Source: Cristatella mucedo
Lineage: Eukaryota; Bryozoa; Phylactolaemata; Cristatellidae
Assembly (NCBI GenBank): GCA_009760855.2
Contig: WPIO01000006.1
Coordinates: 4,482,001-4,546,000 of the forward strand
Reading direction: 5' to 3'
DNA length: 64,000 nucleotides
Below are positions 10,666-29,784 of the stretch, one piece after another; position 1 is the stretch's first letter; each line of letters opens with the position of its first letter. The notes beneath the pieces are model-generated. The model had not been told where the DNA came from. It saw only the letters and a program-made list of their open reading frames with translations, and did no database searches. Made by a program: the position numbers and the translations under genes.

Positions 10666-13600
10666 AACGTGATGGAAAATCTGCTAGGGAATTGAGCAGA
10701 AGGAGATAAGATGGAATGCTATTTTGCAACAATAAGTATCAGATTCAGAACTATTAGGTTTCTCGATTAACAGACACTTTTCGATACAGAAATGGTCTTC
10801 TTGTCCCGCTCTCAGTTTTGAAGATAATGGTGCGGAGATATGACCAACTGGATACCAGCGAACGGAGTTCATTTTCCCGTTGCGGACGGTTTTGACAGAT
10901 GGTAACTTAGTGTCGGATCGATTATGAATTGTATTAATTAGGTGGCATCTTAGGTAGTCAGGCGGTCGCGTGCGAGACGGTAGCAACTGTTGATATTGCT
11001 TTTTATTTTTCTTGAAAACGCTGCATGTCTTCATGCATCACTCAGAAAAGCAGCGAAAACAGAGAAAACTGGGAAACGAGAGACCGTCACTTGGAGCCGT
11101 CGATTTGAAGCGTTGCAGCTCGTAGTTGAGTCTCGTCTCTTTATTAACGCTGCCTCTGAATGGCAGTTGCGCAGATCGCTTTAATCGATTGTGCATGGGC
11201 ACACAGTGAGGTGAGTGAAGGCACAATGAGCGGCTACTCGCGCCAGGCTAGGAAGGTACGAGCGTTCGCATTGAGTGAGCAAGGTCAGCGAGTGCGAGTT
11301 CCGCTGCGATTTTAATGCGTACTCTGCTTGCACGACTACAGCACGATCTGCTGCCCGTAGATTCTGCTTTGATTTCCACGCAAAGACAGACGAGAGTACC
11401 AGGATGTGAGTGTGCTACGAGCGATAGGCTCTGTCGGAGTGGCTCCTGCTGCGCGAACGAATACAGCGGAGCTGGCAGAGCATGCCAAGGGAGACGCTTG
11501 CTTCTATCGTCAATGCAAATATGGCCGCCACTGCAAGTGCACGCTTGAGCACGCGGTGCGAGGATTGCGTGAGTTTTTGCAAGCATTTAGAGCTTCGCTC
11601 CCAAATGAATGGTGCCAGCCACGAATGCAACGCATTTCTAGGCATTTTAGCGGAACGGCTACTTAGGTTTTACTTTACGCGTTTGCAGAAGCTACGGCGG
11701 CACCCGTGCGGCAGCACAGCTTTACAATCTCACGCTACGCTCTGGACAAAATCTGGGTGATCACTTCTGGAGAGTATTCATCGCTCAGCGCTCGGCCAGC
11801 TGGCGCACCAGGCTCGCCTCTTTTGCGAGCCTGGTGCGTTAATTTATGACTATTCCAGCTTTCAGGAAGGTCCCGCCGTAGAGCTATAAGGAAGTTCTCG
11901 GCACGTGTGACAGCGATGCGGTTCAGCGTCCAGGAAGCGACGTGTCGTCCGCTTCTTGCGGATCAGCGTCAGGCTGAGTTCTCGAGCTCAAGTCAAGCAA
12001 GTTTTGATTAACGACCGCTCAGTGGCCCGGGTTGATTTGCATTCAGGCTTCAGTCCGGCTTCAGTGCCGGACGTGCCGTCGCTCTCATCGAGTGTCAGCC
12101 ACTTTTCGCCTCGTTGTCACCGGCCGCTACGCGAGCCAGCAGGGCTCGCAAGCGAAATGAATCTCGCAGATGGGTGCTCGTTGCTCTCCGTGCTTACGTC
12201 ATTGAACCTGCGTACTAGGGCGAAGTCCGAGCAGCGACGGCCAATCAGCTCTCTAGTTGCGGGAAAGCTGGGTGGGCATCGCTATGCGAAATCATCAGCA
12301 CAACTGTCTGTCTGTGCGGTTTTGTTAATTCTTGCTGCTTAAAGAAACCTCTTTCCTTCCACAGCCGGCCGCCATAGGCCGCGCAGTGCAATGCCCGGTG
12401 CTTTGGCAATTAAAGATAAGGGATTCCTTTGCTGCCTTACCACTGAAGTAGCAAAGTCAGTCCGGTCTATGAGTACGCGCACCTAACGGGATTTTAATTA
12501 AGGAATTTTAAGGCTTGCTATACAATAATTATTAAGAGAATTACAGTCGTTAGAAAACCTTAGCAAGCTCAGTTGGGCCGGCCGAGTGAAGGAGGAAGTG
12601 GGTGGGTCAGATATATTAATTCCTTTCAACGATGTCGTCACTTTTTAGTGGCCTAAATCGCTAATATAAAAGGTTAAACAGTTTTGGGATTCCAGTTACA
12701 GGTCGCACTAACAATCCTGGTGCCAATGCAATTGCAGCCGGCCACCACCTGATCAGTTGCAATCGTCAGCAGGTCGTCTTCTCTATCTTGCTTGGCGACC
12801 ACTTTTACATCGTTCCCAAATTGCTAATTAAAGACAGGGCAACGATATCAACCATGTGCATGCGCTCCTGACGCAAACCCTCCGTTGCTCATTGGTGTGC
12901 TATAGCATCTTTAAATATTTAGCATCTGCCGGAAGTTTTGGGATGCGTGTCCAATGTCAGATGCTGGACAGTTTATTTTTCTATCGAACTGATAGTGTTT
13001 TCTAGGGCTTTAACGATGATCTTCAACAGGAATTTACTATCAGTGCTATTCATGCGAAATTTATGCATACGGAATTGAGCTCGAACAAGATGCTGAACTG
13101 GCTCACCGATGCATGTGCTCTAACATCGTGGAGTAATCTGAATGAGTTGCTGTAAAATATCAGTTGTCAGCTCTTTGTATCGGGCTCGGCATTGAAGGAA
13201 TAGGATTGCAACCTCTGTGTCTCGCTTACAGGTGCCGTGCATATATACTCGACAATAAAGGACTACCTCTAAAAAAAATCAATAATCGGTTCTTCAACCT
13301 GGTCTCAAGTCTCTAAACTTGGTGCATCCTGGCCGATTTATAAAAGTAAATTCCCTGAAGTTAGTGAAGCCTAAAGGCTGAGCTTTCGCTTGATCAACAC
13401 ATCGGCTCAGCATTCGAGTGTGGAGCCGATCGCTAAACAATCTGCATGATTTCTGGTCCATTTAGATATCAGCTCCACAGCCAAGCTTATCCATATACAT
13501 GTCGGCTACGTCTTGACATGCAATACCCTCACCTTGAAGATATTTCAGCAAGTGCACTAACGTGCTTGCAGCTGTTGAGGCAGTCGCCATCTCTGCTGCT

Positions 13601-14050
13601 CAAGAGGAGATCGCTTTTTCGATGCAAAGCAATGGAATCAACATCTTAATAAATACATCCAGATCGGATTATTCACCGCACAACCAACGGAGCGGGTTTT
13701 AAAACGTTAATACTTTGGAAGTTCTACCGCCCTTGGGCTGTACATCGGGCCTTGGCTCCGCCTCGCAAGATTGAGTCGGCACTGGGACCGCCAAGGACGG
13801 CGCTCCCAGTCTGGCGCACTTGCTTAGCAGCCCCTCTCTCTCTCCGTAGCCTCGGCCGAGAGAGCGACCCGAAACAGCGAGCGGCGGGAGAAAGCCGTCT
13901 TGCCAGCGTGCCCATTTAGACAGTAAAGCCAGAGGAGACCGACGCATGCCAACGTGGTGTAATCTGGTCTCCCTCACCTGGCAAGATGGCTGGACACAAA
14001 CCTCTGGTCTCACGACTTGAGTTGAGTATGTACACTTACGACGGATAGAT
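10666..14050. other. No supported gene; GC-rich part 11.2-12.4 kb
   Basis: The part at 11.2-12.4 kb is GC-rich with overlapping open frames on both strands. A cysteine-dense stretch (11395-11500, plus strand, two frames) contains CECATSDRLC and ACFYRQCKYGRHCKC-like runs, but the frame breaks between them, so it is not called as a gene. 12.4-14.05 kb shows nothing recognisable. Confidence 0.35.
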
Positions 14051-14059
14051 CTCCGTATT

Positions 14060-16590
14060 TTCCCAGGCCGTTGTCGTTGATTGCCGTGCATTGCCCTCGA
14101 ATTTACGTTCGCGATAGGTTGAAATGATGCGGTTGCCCTTCAAATATAGCGCACCATAATAATGCAAGAAAAATTGGATCTCCCACCAGCTTTGTTTGTA
14201 ATTGTAACAGACAAACATATATTTCTGGATTGTCTCGGGCAATTGCCGTCGATTGCCATGCATTACCCAAGGTTGAATGCGCAAACTGACAGTATGTGCG
14301 CCGACAGTGAGCGTTATGTGGTAGGAGGGTTACAAATTAAAGCAGCCAATTTCCAGCATATTTGAAACAGATTGTGGTAGAGGCCGGGCCAATGCCGTCG
14401 ATTGCCGTGCATTGGTCTCGATTGTGCCATTGTAGATTGCTTAAAAGGATGTGGCTGCACTTTTAATGCAGTGTAGTGCAATATGCAAAAAAAGTTGGAG
14501 CATCTGTCAGCAACTATCGGTCCATTTGTAATGGACCATTATGAATTAGGCCTATTTCTCTGAGTCATTGCGGTCGATTGTCGTGCGTTGCTTTCGATTG
14601 AACGCTCACAGTCGATGAAAATAATGCACGCGTACAAGTAGATGTTACGTGGAATGAGCGTTGCAGTTTATTGCAGCCACTCTTGTCAATTTTCCACGGA
14701 TTGCGCTCTAGGCTCCAACCATTGTGGCTGTGGATTGCCGTGCATTGCTGACAGTTAACGAGCAAAGCGTCTTGAAAATGCTACGTTTTACTTTGGAAGC
14801 AGCCAAAAAATTTAATGTAATGACAATTGAGGCTTCCACTCTGCCAATTTCTCGTCAATTTGCCGCGAATTGGGGTATTTGCCTGAGCCATTGCTGTCGA
14901 TTGCCATTAATGGCACGCGATTGTTAGTGTACGATTAGTTGAAAAGATGTGATTGCACTTTAAACACAGTGAGCTGTGACAAGTAAGATACATTTTATCT
15001 TGGCCCAGTCAACTTCCAGTAATTTGCGATGGATCGTAGTGGATTGCCTTATTTTCCCAGGCCATTACTGTCGATTGCCATGGATTGACCAAGATTAAAC
15101 GGTCGAAGCTGGTTAAAATAGTTAAAAGTAAAAGCGTTCGTAGTGAGATGGTAAGTGGAATGAGAATTGGAGCTTGGTGCAGCCAATTTCTCGTCGATTT
15201 GCCAAGGATTGTGGTTTTGGTCTCAGCCATTGCTGCTGATTGCCTTGCATTTAACGTGCAAAATAGCTTGAAAGTCGTGCAAAATAGCTTGCAAATCCTA
15301 CGATTTAACTTTTAGGACAAAGAACGTGGAATGCGACGAAAGTCGGCACTGCGTGCTGCCAATTTGTGGTCGACTTGCCTTTGCATTGTAGTGAAGTGCA
15401 ACTTCGAGCCGAGCCATTGCAGTAGATTGCCATGCATGGCCTGATATTGTAAGAGCGCAATTGCTTAAAATGATTTGATTGACTTTAAGCAGTGTCCTTT
15501 GTAACATGCATTCAAAGTTGTTGAATTGCGAAACCAATTTCAGGGCATTTTGCATCAGATTGCTGTAGATTGCAGTATTGACCCAGGCCATTGAAATTGA
15601 GCGATTACACAATAAGCGATTATTGGAGCCACGTGCAATCACTGTTAGATCTCAAAGTGTACGTATTCTGGTGGTTTTCCGGCTGGTAGCGGTGAAATGA
15701 AGTACTGGCTCGGGCAGTTGAGGTGGATAGCAATGCATTGTTGTAGATTGGTCGAGGCAATCACAGTGAAGTTATGCGACTACACAATAACCAAAGAGTA
15801 GAGCAGCTTGCAATCATAATTAGAGCTTCTAGTGTACGCGCTCTGGTTGGTTTGTGGTGGATTGCGGCGGATTTCTGCGGATTGTGGTATGAAACCAGGC
15901 CGTTGTAGTCAATTGCACTGCATTGCATGATAACTCTTGTGTACAATGGAGCGAAATTTGTGCGTACACTTTGAACTGAGTTTAGTCCTACACGATGTCA
16001 ATTAGAGCTTCGCGGTGGCGGTTTGAGGATGATTTGCAGTAGCATAGAATGCATCATGGTAGTTTCCCAGGTCATTTCAGGCAATAGCCGCCCAATGCCA
16101 CAGTGCGAGGATGCACAATTTTCTTATTTTACGTGGTTGTGCACACAGCATGGTGCACTTTAACAAGCAAAATAAACAGGATCTAGGAGCAATCTATTTC
16201 TATTTTTTTCGCAGTGGATTCGGTAAATTGAAGTGGATTGCAGTAATGGCCCGGGCTACTGCAGTCGATTGCAGTGCATTGCACGAGACTGGTGGTGTCA
16301 ATGTAAGTGAAATTCCAGAAGTACAATTGTCGCCGAGTGCGCTGTCATATGCAATCAAAAAAGGAGCTTTTCGAGCAGGATTATTTTCGTTTCGCGGTGG
16401 AATGCAGTGGGTTGCGGTTGATTGTGGTACTGGCCTGGGCCACTGTAATGTTATTTTAGTGGACTTCGTGAGAACGCGTGAGCGGAATCGCGCAAAGTTT
16501 CCTGGGGTCATTGTAAATGTAGTTTATTTTGATATTCCAAACTTTTTGGAGCTGTGCACAGCTGTTTTCTGGTGGATTTGACGGGAACGA
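14060..16590 (+). repeat. Degenerate ~170-bp satellite array, about 15 monomers
   Basis: The core GATTGCCRTGCATTG or a close variant recurs at about 14081, 14253, 14402, 14579, 14735, 14901, 15075, 15240, 15427, 15590, 15728, 15906, 16085, 16269 and 16440. Spacings are 138-187 and average about 168. Between cores, each unit tends to repeat GCAGCCAATTTC, then TGGATTGTGGTA, then a CCAGGCCATTG-like block. Copies are highly diverged, so this is an old array. Open frames inside it, such as 16111-16581, are by-products. Confidence 0.8.
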
Positions 16591-16799
16591 GTACGGATTT
16601 TGGTTAATTGCTACCGGCGTCCGGCGTCAAAGCTCATTTGCATAAGTGTGCCTGCGCGAAGCGACATGAAATTTGGCGGATAGATAAAATTGAACGTTTA
16701 ATACAATATCCGTGCAAAATTTGAGCTCGGCAATTCTAATTTCCTGTCGATGCTGGCCTCATTAGAGGGGATTTTGGTGGATTGCGGAAATTCGTCGAA

Positions 16800-16990
16800 C
16801 GCCGACAGAAGCGAGCCAACGGCGCGTAACGAGCCAGCCACATGCGCCATATACGCCGCGTCTCTCGCCGCCGAACGTCTACGTTCGTGCGTAACGTACG
16901 TAACGCTTTTAGAGCAACGCGTTACGCGTAACGTGGCAACACGTTACCTGCAACGCCATTACGGCAACGTGCCGCCGAACGCTAAGGGCC
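16800..16990. repeat. Cluster of CGTAACG / CGTTACG motifs
   Basis: GTAACG or its complement CGTTAC occurs repeatedly in under 200 bases, with several direct and inverted pairings such as AACGCGTTACGCGTAACGTG. Function unknown. It may be an old short tandem repeat or a binding-site cluster. Confidence 0.55.
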
Positions 16991-17143
16991 TATGCCGACA
17001 TGCGCGTGCCAACGACGCGCCGGTGCCGCTCGACCTCAAGCCTCGTCGAACTGCTGATCGCGCTCTGGTGCGCAGCCGCTGATCGCACTCTAGATACTAC
17101 GCAGCGTCGCGTGCGAAAAGATCCTCTGAAAAGATTCTTCCAG

Positions 17144-17256
17144 CTTCAAGCTTCTTTGGAAGCCCTGGCGCTGCGACGTGGAAGCTCGCCTAGAGGATAA
17201 TCCAAGCCTTAGCACCCTTATCGGCAACTCTCGCATTGCTGCTACTGGACGCCCGG
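17144..17256 (+). CDS. Candidate exon: C-terminal part of an Ig-like domain (gene 2)
   Basis: A plus-strand candidate exon between TTCTTCCAG (acceptor) and GTAAGAGC (donor). It begins in phase 2 and ends in phase 1, the same phases as exon 4 of the minus-strand Ig gene. The translation contains PWRCDVEARLEDNPS and ends ...RIAATGRPG. Exon 4 of gene 1 shows the same order: FQCAIVLEESDDPS, ending ...FLIPG. This suggests the last strands of an Ig domain and a paralogous relationship. It is shorter than its counterpart (113 versus 254 bp), and an in-frame TGA lies just upstream of the acceptor, so the first half of the domain is missing or decayed. Identity is inferred. Confidence 0.3.
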
Positions 17257-18924
17257 GTAAGAGCCTGCCGGCGCGCCGGTTTCGGGTCGTTTTCTAGGGC
17301 TCGCGCCGCTAGCGCTAGGTATTCAGCGAGCGCCGATTGGAGCTGCACGGCACTCGAGTCTGTCATCCGACTAGGGACTGCATTTGGGCGGCAGCTGATC
17401 GCAAAGCCGGTTTGTCTGGGCCGAAGCAAGCTCTTCGCGCGATTCGACGAAAGCGATAGCCCCGCAGAAACCGGAAACGAGCGTTCGCACCGATGACGCG
17501 CTACTGAATCACCAGCCTTCCTAGCCCCTTCAGTGCGACCGATTTTTTTTTTTTTAAGAACCACCCAGGAATGTGAATGCCAGCAGGCCTCCAGAGCCAC
17601 CGTTGTGATATTTAGTAATTTATTTTAGCGAGTTCTTGAGCTTGAGAGCACCCATCGCGGAACTCTAGCTGCCGAAACTGCGGCGCGCGGGCGAGAGGGC
17701 GCCGGATTATCAGCGGCGCAGATATACCGCTAATTCAGTCTCGCTTTACTGCGCCCCCACGCCGTAGCAACAGGAGGAGACCGGACTGACTGCCAAGGTA
17801 GTCGAGCGACTAGCTGGCTAGGGTTAGCATCCGCAAGTCGTCGCGGTGAAGTCTTCCATCCCGAGTCGCCGTTGCCGCCGCCATTCAGCAGCTTTCGGAT
17901 TATGTGTGACAGTCGTAATTGTCTAAGCAATTTTTACTATCCAAAGCTCACCCCAATATAGACTAAATTGGAACTAAAGTTCTGAAGGAGCGCCTCGCAC
18001 GATGCACTTCTAGCGTGCATCCAACAGGCTGCGCGGCGGCGGCGGCGGCGGCGGCCCCTCCACTGACTCTTATCGGTGGCTCCCATGCAGATATACGGTT
18101 AAGCTTTGCATCGGAGGTTCACTATCCGACCTGGTCGTGTTAGCCTGTCCTCGTCGCAATTCTTTTGATTCCTTTAAAGAGTTTTCCTGAGCAGTCTCGG
18201 GAGGCAGATTCACGTTCGTTCCGGGCGAGTAAGCACCCATATGACGGGCTTTTCAGCCTCGCTGCCAAAGTCGCTGGTCAACGTTTGAAGAAAGTCCGAT
18301 TGCGCGCACCTGCAGATCGCTGCCCCGGAAGGCTCTCAAGAGTCGCCGGCTAAGTAGAGGCCGGTCCGCCGCATCGTAGCAGAGCTCGTAGCTCCGAAGG
18401 CGACATCTACGGAAGCATCATTACGCGACTCCAACTAAAGCCTGCTGACCAGTTAAAGTTTTGCCAAACGTGCGCGCCCAAAGCACGGCCACCGTCGCGC
18501 TTCGGCGCCGAAGCTTGCAACGCACTGCCCTAAGCGACGTGCATTAGCTGGCTATAGCCTCGCTTGCGCTCCTTCTTAGCGCCCGCTGTTCGCATTTTTA
18601 GTCACTTTGCAGCTATAACCTAAGACTCTCGGCCGATGGTTATTAATAGAACTCCGACTGCGTGAAACTTAAAGCTAAGCTAAAAGCCAGCATTTTCTTA
18701 ACAGTGCGCTGCGCCCAAATGCAGTGCGTTATGATTGCATAAGCAGCCGAGCACGCCGTGGGTATTTGCTGCACGTTCAATCGTATCGCATTCCATTACC
18801 TTCCGCCATTTCTCAGAGCGAGGGTTAGGCAGCGACACTCAGACTGCGTCATTAACCACACACCACTGAGTCCACTGATAATTACTCATTCATTTTTAAT
18901 TTTTCACGGCTGTTTTGTTCGCAG

Positions 18925-19100
18925 TGGAGAGCTGCGCTGGCAAACATTCCCACAATGCACGAAGAAAACGCCGTCACAAACGGCGTTTTGTAACTCTATC
19001 GCACTCACTGCCTGCGGGTACTCCCAAGTCTGTACCTATAATATTCATCTGCATAGTTATTAGCTCACCATCCGTCATTCTTGGCCAGCAGAAGACCTAG
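18925..19100 (+). CDS. Candidate exon: basic stalk plus transmembrane segment (gene 2)
   Basis: It follows a strong acceptor (TTTTTCACGGCTGTTTTGTTCGCAG, shown here only as a pyrimidine-rich tract ending GCAG at 18924) in phase 1, compatible with the phase-1 donor at 17256. The translation has a dense basic run (RRKRRHKRR), then LPAGTPKS, then a hydrophobic stretch VPIIFICIVISS fit for a single membrane span. TAG follows at 19098, so either the protein ends here or a donor lies upstream of it (weak GT sites near 19038 and 19057). Exon 5 of gene 1 has a similar order (basic segment, VPSGT, hydrophobic end). I know of no named homologue. Confidence 0.3.
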
Positions 19101-19118
19101 CTCTCCGGTATCCTCTAG

Positions 19119-19688
19119 CTAAGTACTACTCCAGCTCTATATTTACTCCGCCAGCCAGTGTCCCAATTTGATGACGAATCTACGCTTGGTCTATGCACGA
19201 AAGACGTCAAGCACAGTCCAACTAGTGACGCTGAGGAACTGCAACCGGTGCTAAAATCATGCTACGACGTAAAAATGATGCACTGCTGTAAAAAGGAGCA
19301 GCAGCAGGAGGTGAAACTCCTACAAGAAAAAAGAGGAGACCACAACGAGTGGAGAACTGCCTCAGGGAGGTCAGACTTACCAGCAAGCAGCCCTCGCTCG
19401 ACAATGCTTGACAAGCTAAGTAAATCCGACCAGCAATTACACCCCCAGAAAAGAATGCAGCAGCCACAATGTGGCTCGACGGCTAGTTTTGCTGTTGATG
19501 ATTTCGAAAAGAAACTGGACAGCACGCTCAGCTACCCTAGCCAGCACAGTGAAAACTTTCTTGACAGTTCCGCTACACCAGTCAGACTTGTTCGCGGTCA
19601 AGGTCGCAGCGTGTTGAGCCAGATTCGCTCCCTGTCACCATCTCCGAAACGGCGCGAACACCTATCCGGGAGGCGCGCGGCGCGGTAA
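19119..19688 (+). CDS. Candidate exon/ORF: polar Ser/Gln/Lys-rich tail (gene 2?)
   Basis: This frame is open from 19119 to TAA at 19688 and is in the same frame as the membrane exon upstream, with two TAG codons between (19098 and 19116) that splicing would have to remove. A pyrimidine-containing acceptor region ends CGCCAGCCAG at 19157. The protein is hydrophilic and compositionally like a cytoplasmic tail: cysteine and glutamine clusters (HCCKKEQQQEVKLL), serine-proline motifs near the end (RSLSPSPKRR) and no membrane segment. No known domain is recognised. The composition looks coding, unlike nearby chance frames, but whether it joins the upstream exon is inference. Confidence 0.35.
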   Translation, partial: LSTTPALYLLRQPVSQFDDESTLGLCTKDVKHSPTSDAEELQPVLKSCYDVKMMHCCKKEQQQEVKLLQEKRGDHNEWRTASGRSDLPASSPRSTMLDKLSKSDQQLHPQKRMQQPQCGSTASFAVDDFEKKLDSTLSYPSQHSENFLDSSATPVRLVRGQGRSVLSQIRSLSPSPKRREHLSGRRAAR

Positions 19689-19784
19689 AAATAGAAGCCG
19701 TCTCAAGCCGCTGCTAGCGATCTATCGAAGACATCAGCCACCATCGTCACAATCCTGACTCCCTTTGAAGCGAGCTAGTAATGT

Positions 19785-20490
19785 AATGAATTGTATCTCC
19801 GTCTGTAACTCAGCAAAGTCATAAGGACTAAGTGGTTGTTACGCAGGAGAGGTTCGTACAGCTCATTCACAGCCTAGGCGGCTTTCGGTACGCATTCGGT
19901 AGCCAACAGACTTTGTCTCACGCAACAAAGAGAAAGTGGTAAGCAAAGTAGAGTCAGGAGAGCAGTTGAGGTAATGAGTAGCATGGAAGAAGCAGCTCAG
20001 GACCGTTGAAAAGGATGAGCTAATTAATGTCGGCAGCAGGTGAGTAGTTGTCGTTGCGTAAGAATTGTGGAAGCGAGTTCCACAGGCTTGGACCTGCAGA
20101 GCCAAGGCTTCTGTCGCCAAAGGTGTTTTAGCGGAGAAATGAAACAGCTAATTTATTGCCCATACAGGACCTGAGGACACGAGGAGGCTGAAACTGGCAC
20201 AGCAGTTCAGATAGGTACGAAGGAGCCAAGCTGTTTCGGGCCTTGTGGGTCAGCGTGAGGACGTTGCTCTTTATCCGTTTCAGCAGCCATTCTAGCACTT
20301 TTAGCAAAGGAGACACGTGCTATAACCACTGGAACTTGAAAATTACCCTTGCAACCATATTCTTAGCCAGATGTAGTGGCCTAGTTGCTTTTTTGGTAGC
20401 CCAGCCACAAGGGAATTTAAATAATCAGGCCGATACAGAACTAAGGAGCTAGTGAAATTGTTTGCAAGCTACTGTGGAATACAGCATCAA
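19785..20490 (-). mobile_element. LINE family B, 3' fragment (5'-truncated)
   Basis: The minus-strand translation follows the C-terminal region of the family B ORF2: a LTLTHKARNSLAPSYLSELL run, then GNKLAVSFLR, then SAGPSLWNSLPQFLR, in two frames (20128-20316 and 19863-20120). The 3' end carries short TAATG units at about 19780, as in the copy at 62069-63085. It lacks RT catalytic motifs and lies between the two candidate Ig genes. Confidence 0.85.
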
Positions 20491-20499
20491 ATAGTAGTT

Positions 20500-20545
20500 C
20501 ACACACACACGTTTGTGCGTGTGCGTGCGCGCGCGCGTGTGTGTA
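20500..20545. repeat. Alternating purine-pyrimidine CA/GT/GC tract
   Basis: ACACAC runs into GTGTGCGTGCGCGCGCGTGTGTGT. It is a short alternating tract with possible Z-DNA character. Confidence 0.7.
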
Positions 20546-20549
20546 TTCC

Positions 20550-20692
20550 GTTTGCACTACGCCCTAAGAGAACTTAATGCCAATTTAGGCGCTTCGGATA
20601 TGCCGCGCGACTCGAGTGTATGACCTCGGTCATCAAATACATTAACCCTGACCTTGTTTTGTGCCAAGCACCGTAACCACTGAGCCAAATGT
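20550..20692 (-). mobile_element. SINE, family S2 (degenerate)
   Basis: On the plus strand, GCCCTAAGAGAACTTAATGCC and then GGCGCTTCGGATATGCC give the LINE-A-like tail. They are followed by ATGACCTCGGTCATCAAATA and the reverse of a tRNA-like head ending near 20692. It is the same family as 52100-52255. Confidence 0.6.
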
Positions 20693-21432
20693 TAGGTTAA
20701 GCTGTGCAGTATCCGGAGCTGATCCTGGATATAAATTATTGTATACCTTCCGAAGGCACTAACAAGTTGCAAGCAATATAAAAATTTCTGGGCTTAAAAA
20801 TTAAAACTCATTTGACACTTTCTTCTATATTTATTTTGGTTACTATCTATACTGTGATTGATGTTATGGCTCTGATTGAGGATTAAAATGCAAGAGGTAA
20901 ACGGATGAGCAAGACACAACGAACGCATACGCCAATGGTAGCTGCGCCGAAAGTAGCACCGAGGATCGTTTAACGATTATTTCCTTTTTTTAAATTTACC
21001 GCCTTCGAGCTCTGGATGCATGTGAAGATTCAACCCACAAAATATGTCATAAATTAGGTTTAATAGCAGCGATTTATTTGTCTCAATCAAATGCAGCCAA
21101 TTGAAGAGTTGCCAAAAGCATATACAGGGTTAAGCACTTATTGTCGAGATTGCTCGGCAGTGTGTTGCTAGGGACTATTTCCGTCGCAGCGTCGAGTGAG
21201 CTGAGCCATTTCAATCCAATTTATCCTATGTCATGCTGGCTAGGTTGAAGAGCCTTAGCAGTGAGGTTCCGCCATTGCACTTGGAGTGACAACTGTCACC
21301 AAAGCAAAGTCCAAAGAAGGCTATAATGAATTTAAAATCAGATCAAAAGCGAGCATAAGCTTGCTCTAAAGCGAAACAATATCCGACAGAAGCAAGGATT
21401 GGAGCAATAATCCCTAGTGGACACATCCTTAC

Positions 21433-28066
<6,634 letters not shown>

Positions 28067-28911
28067 TGTCTGAGAAGAAGACGCAAGCGAGCGAGCTTTC
28101 AGGCGAAGCTCGCATCGCTACGAGAAAGCCGCCGGGACCCGCCAACTCCCCACTAAGATTGCGAACCAGCGGGCGACGGGCTCGGCTTGGCCAGTTAGCA
28201 GCGGAAGAGGCCAAGGTGGCACGTGGCGCACGATCACTTATGAGAGAATCTGCCCACGTGCGCGGCGCGGGAAGGCTCGAGAACGAAGGCGCGAGAGCGT
28301 GTGAGCCGGCGACGAACTCTGACGTGGACTCGTTTTTCCCGGAGCTGAAAACGAAATCAGTGACTGGCGCCAGATGCATCCGGCGGTAGATTTGAGAGGC
28401 GATTCCAAACTCTACCCTACTGTCGCACCATCACGCGCGTTCAGCTCTACGCTTCAGTTCAGTACGTCCAGGTTGCCTTCTCCAAGCGGCCTAGCCTTTG
28501 CAAGGCCGCCTGGCTCGACGACGGCGGCGAAATTTGGCGGCGGCGGTGGCCGGCGGTGTGTACCACGCTAGCTCGCACAGTCGCTATCTGATTGGAGTGA
28601 GCACATGCAAAGCCAGCAAGGCGAGCCGCCAGAGAGCCATCGACGGAGGGCTCGCGGTGTCAGAGCAGCACTGCGAGCACAGTCGAGAAGCACAGACGAG
28701 AGAGCGTGAAAAGGGGATGGCAGGCCTCGCAAGGTGCAGCGAGACCCGTCATCTCCATTTCGATCTATTCCTTTCTCCTTCTTTATCTCTATCCTTTCTG
28801 GCTCTCCTTCTTGTTCCTTCTCCTCTCTCGCCTCCACTCTGCCCTTCATCTCTATCCTCTCTCCTCGTCTTTATCCTCTCTTCATTCTCCCCCATCTATC
28901 TCTCTCTCTAT
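28067..28911 (-). promoter_or_regulatory. GC-rich putative promoter/5' region of gene 1
   Basis: This GC- and CpG-rich stretch lies directly upstream of the gene 1 start and contains GGCGGCGG runs (about 28520-28560). It passes into pyrimidine-rich sequence (28770-28910). No TATA box could be assigned, and the assignment as promoter rests on position and composition only. Open frames on both strands here are composition effects. Confidence 0.3.
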
Positions 28912-28962
28912 AAATATAAATAAATAAAAAATAAAAAAATAAATAAATAAATAAATAAAAAA

Positions 28963-28993
<31 letters not shown>

Positions 28994-29014
28994 AATAAAT
29001 AAACAAATAAATAA

Positions 29015-29066
<52 letters not shown>
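28912..29066. repeat. (AAAT)n followed by (AT)n microsatellite
   Basis: AAAT units run from about 28912 to 29018 and pure AT to 29066. Confidence 0.97.
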
Positions 29067-29517
<451 letters not shown>

Positions 29518-29784
29518 CATATATATATCACATTACACTCTTCGCTCTCTCTCTCCAACATGTACAATTCTATGCGGTTACCTCTCGTGGCCTCCCTAGC
29601 TTTCGAGGCAATTATGCCTCATTACTAAGACGGGCCTCTATTTTTTGATCCGCCCGACAGGTCACCTTCATGATGGCCCTCGTCGCGACGCATGCGATCA
29701 CCTGGGTAGGATGGCCGTGCAGCGCATCGACACAATTCAGCTGCACCTCGCCTCCCTGCATATAGCGCTCTGACCCGCGTTCAT

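Noticed and set aside
11315-11666. Cysteine-rich small protein (EB/EGF- or knottin-like) on the plus strand
   Set aside because: The cysteines fall in two different frames, no signal peptide is seen and splice sites are unconvincing. Mentioned only in the region note.
11956-12342. 128-codon plus-strand frame with a hydrophobic C-terminus (GPI-anchor-like)
   Set aside because: No ATG near its start and no recognisable domain; GC-rich composition makes long frames likely.
13446-13649. Plus-strand frame with YPYTCRLRL, faintly like an Ig strand F
   Set aside because: The match is too short, with no tryptophan or first cysteine upstream and no compatible splice phase established.
16111-16581. 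156-codon plus-strand frame
   Set aside because: It lies wholly within the degenerate 170-bp satellite.
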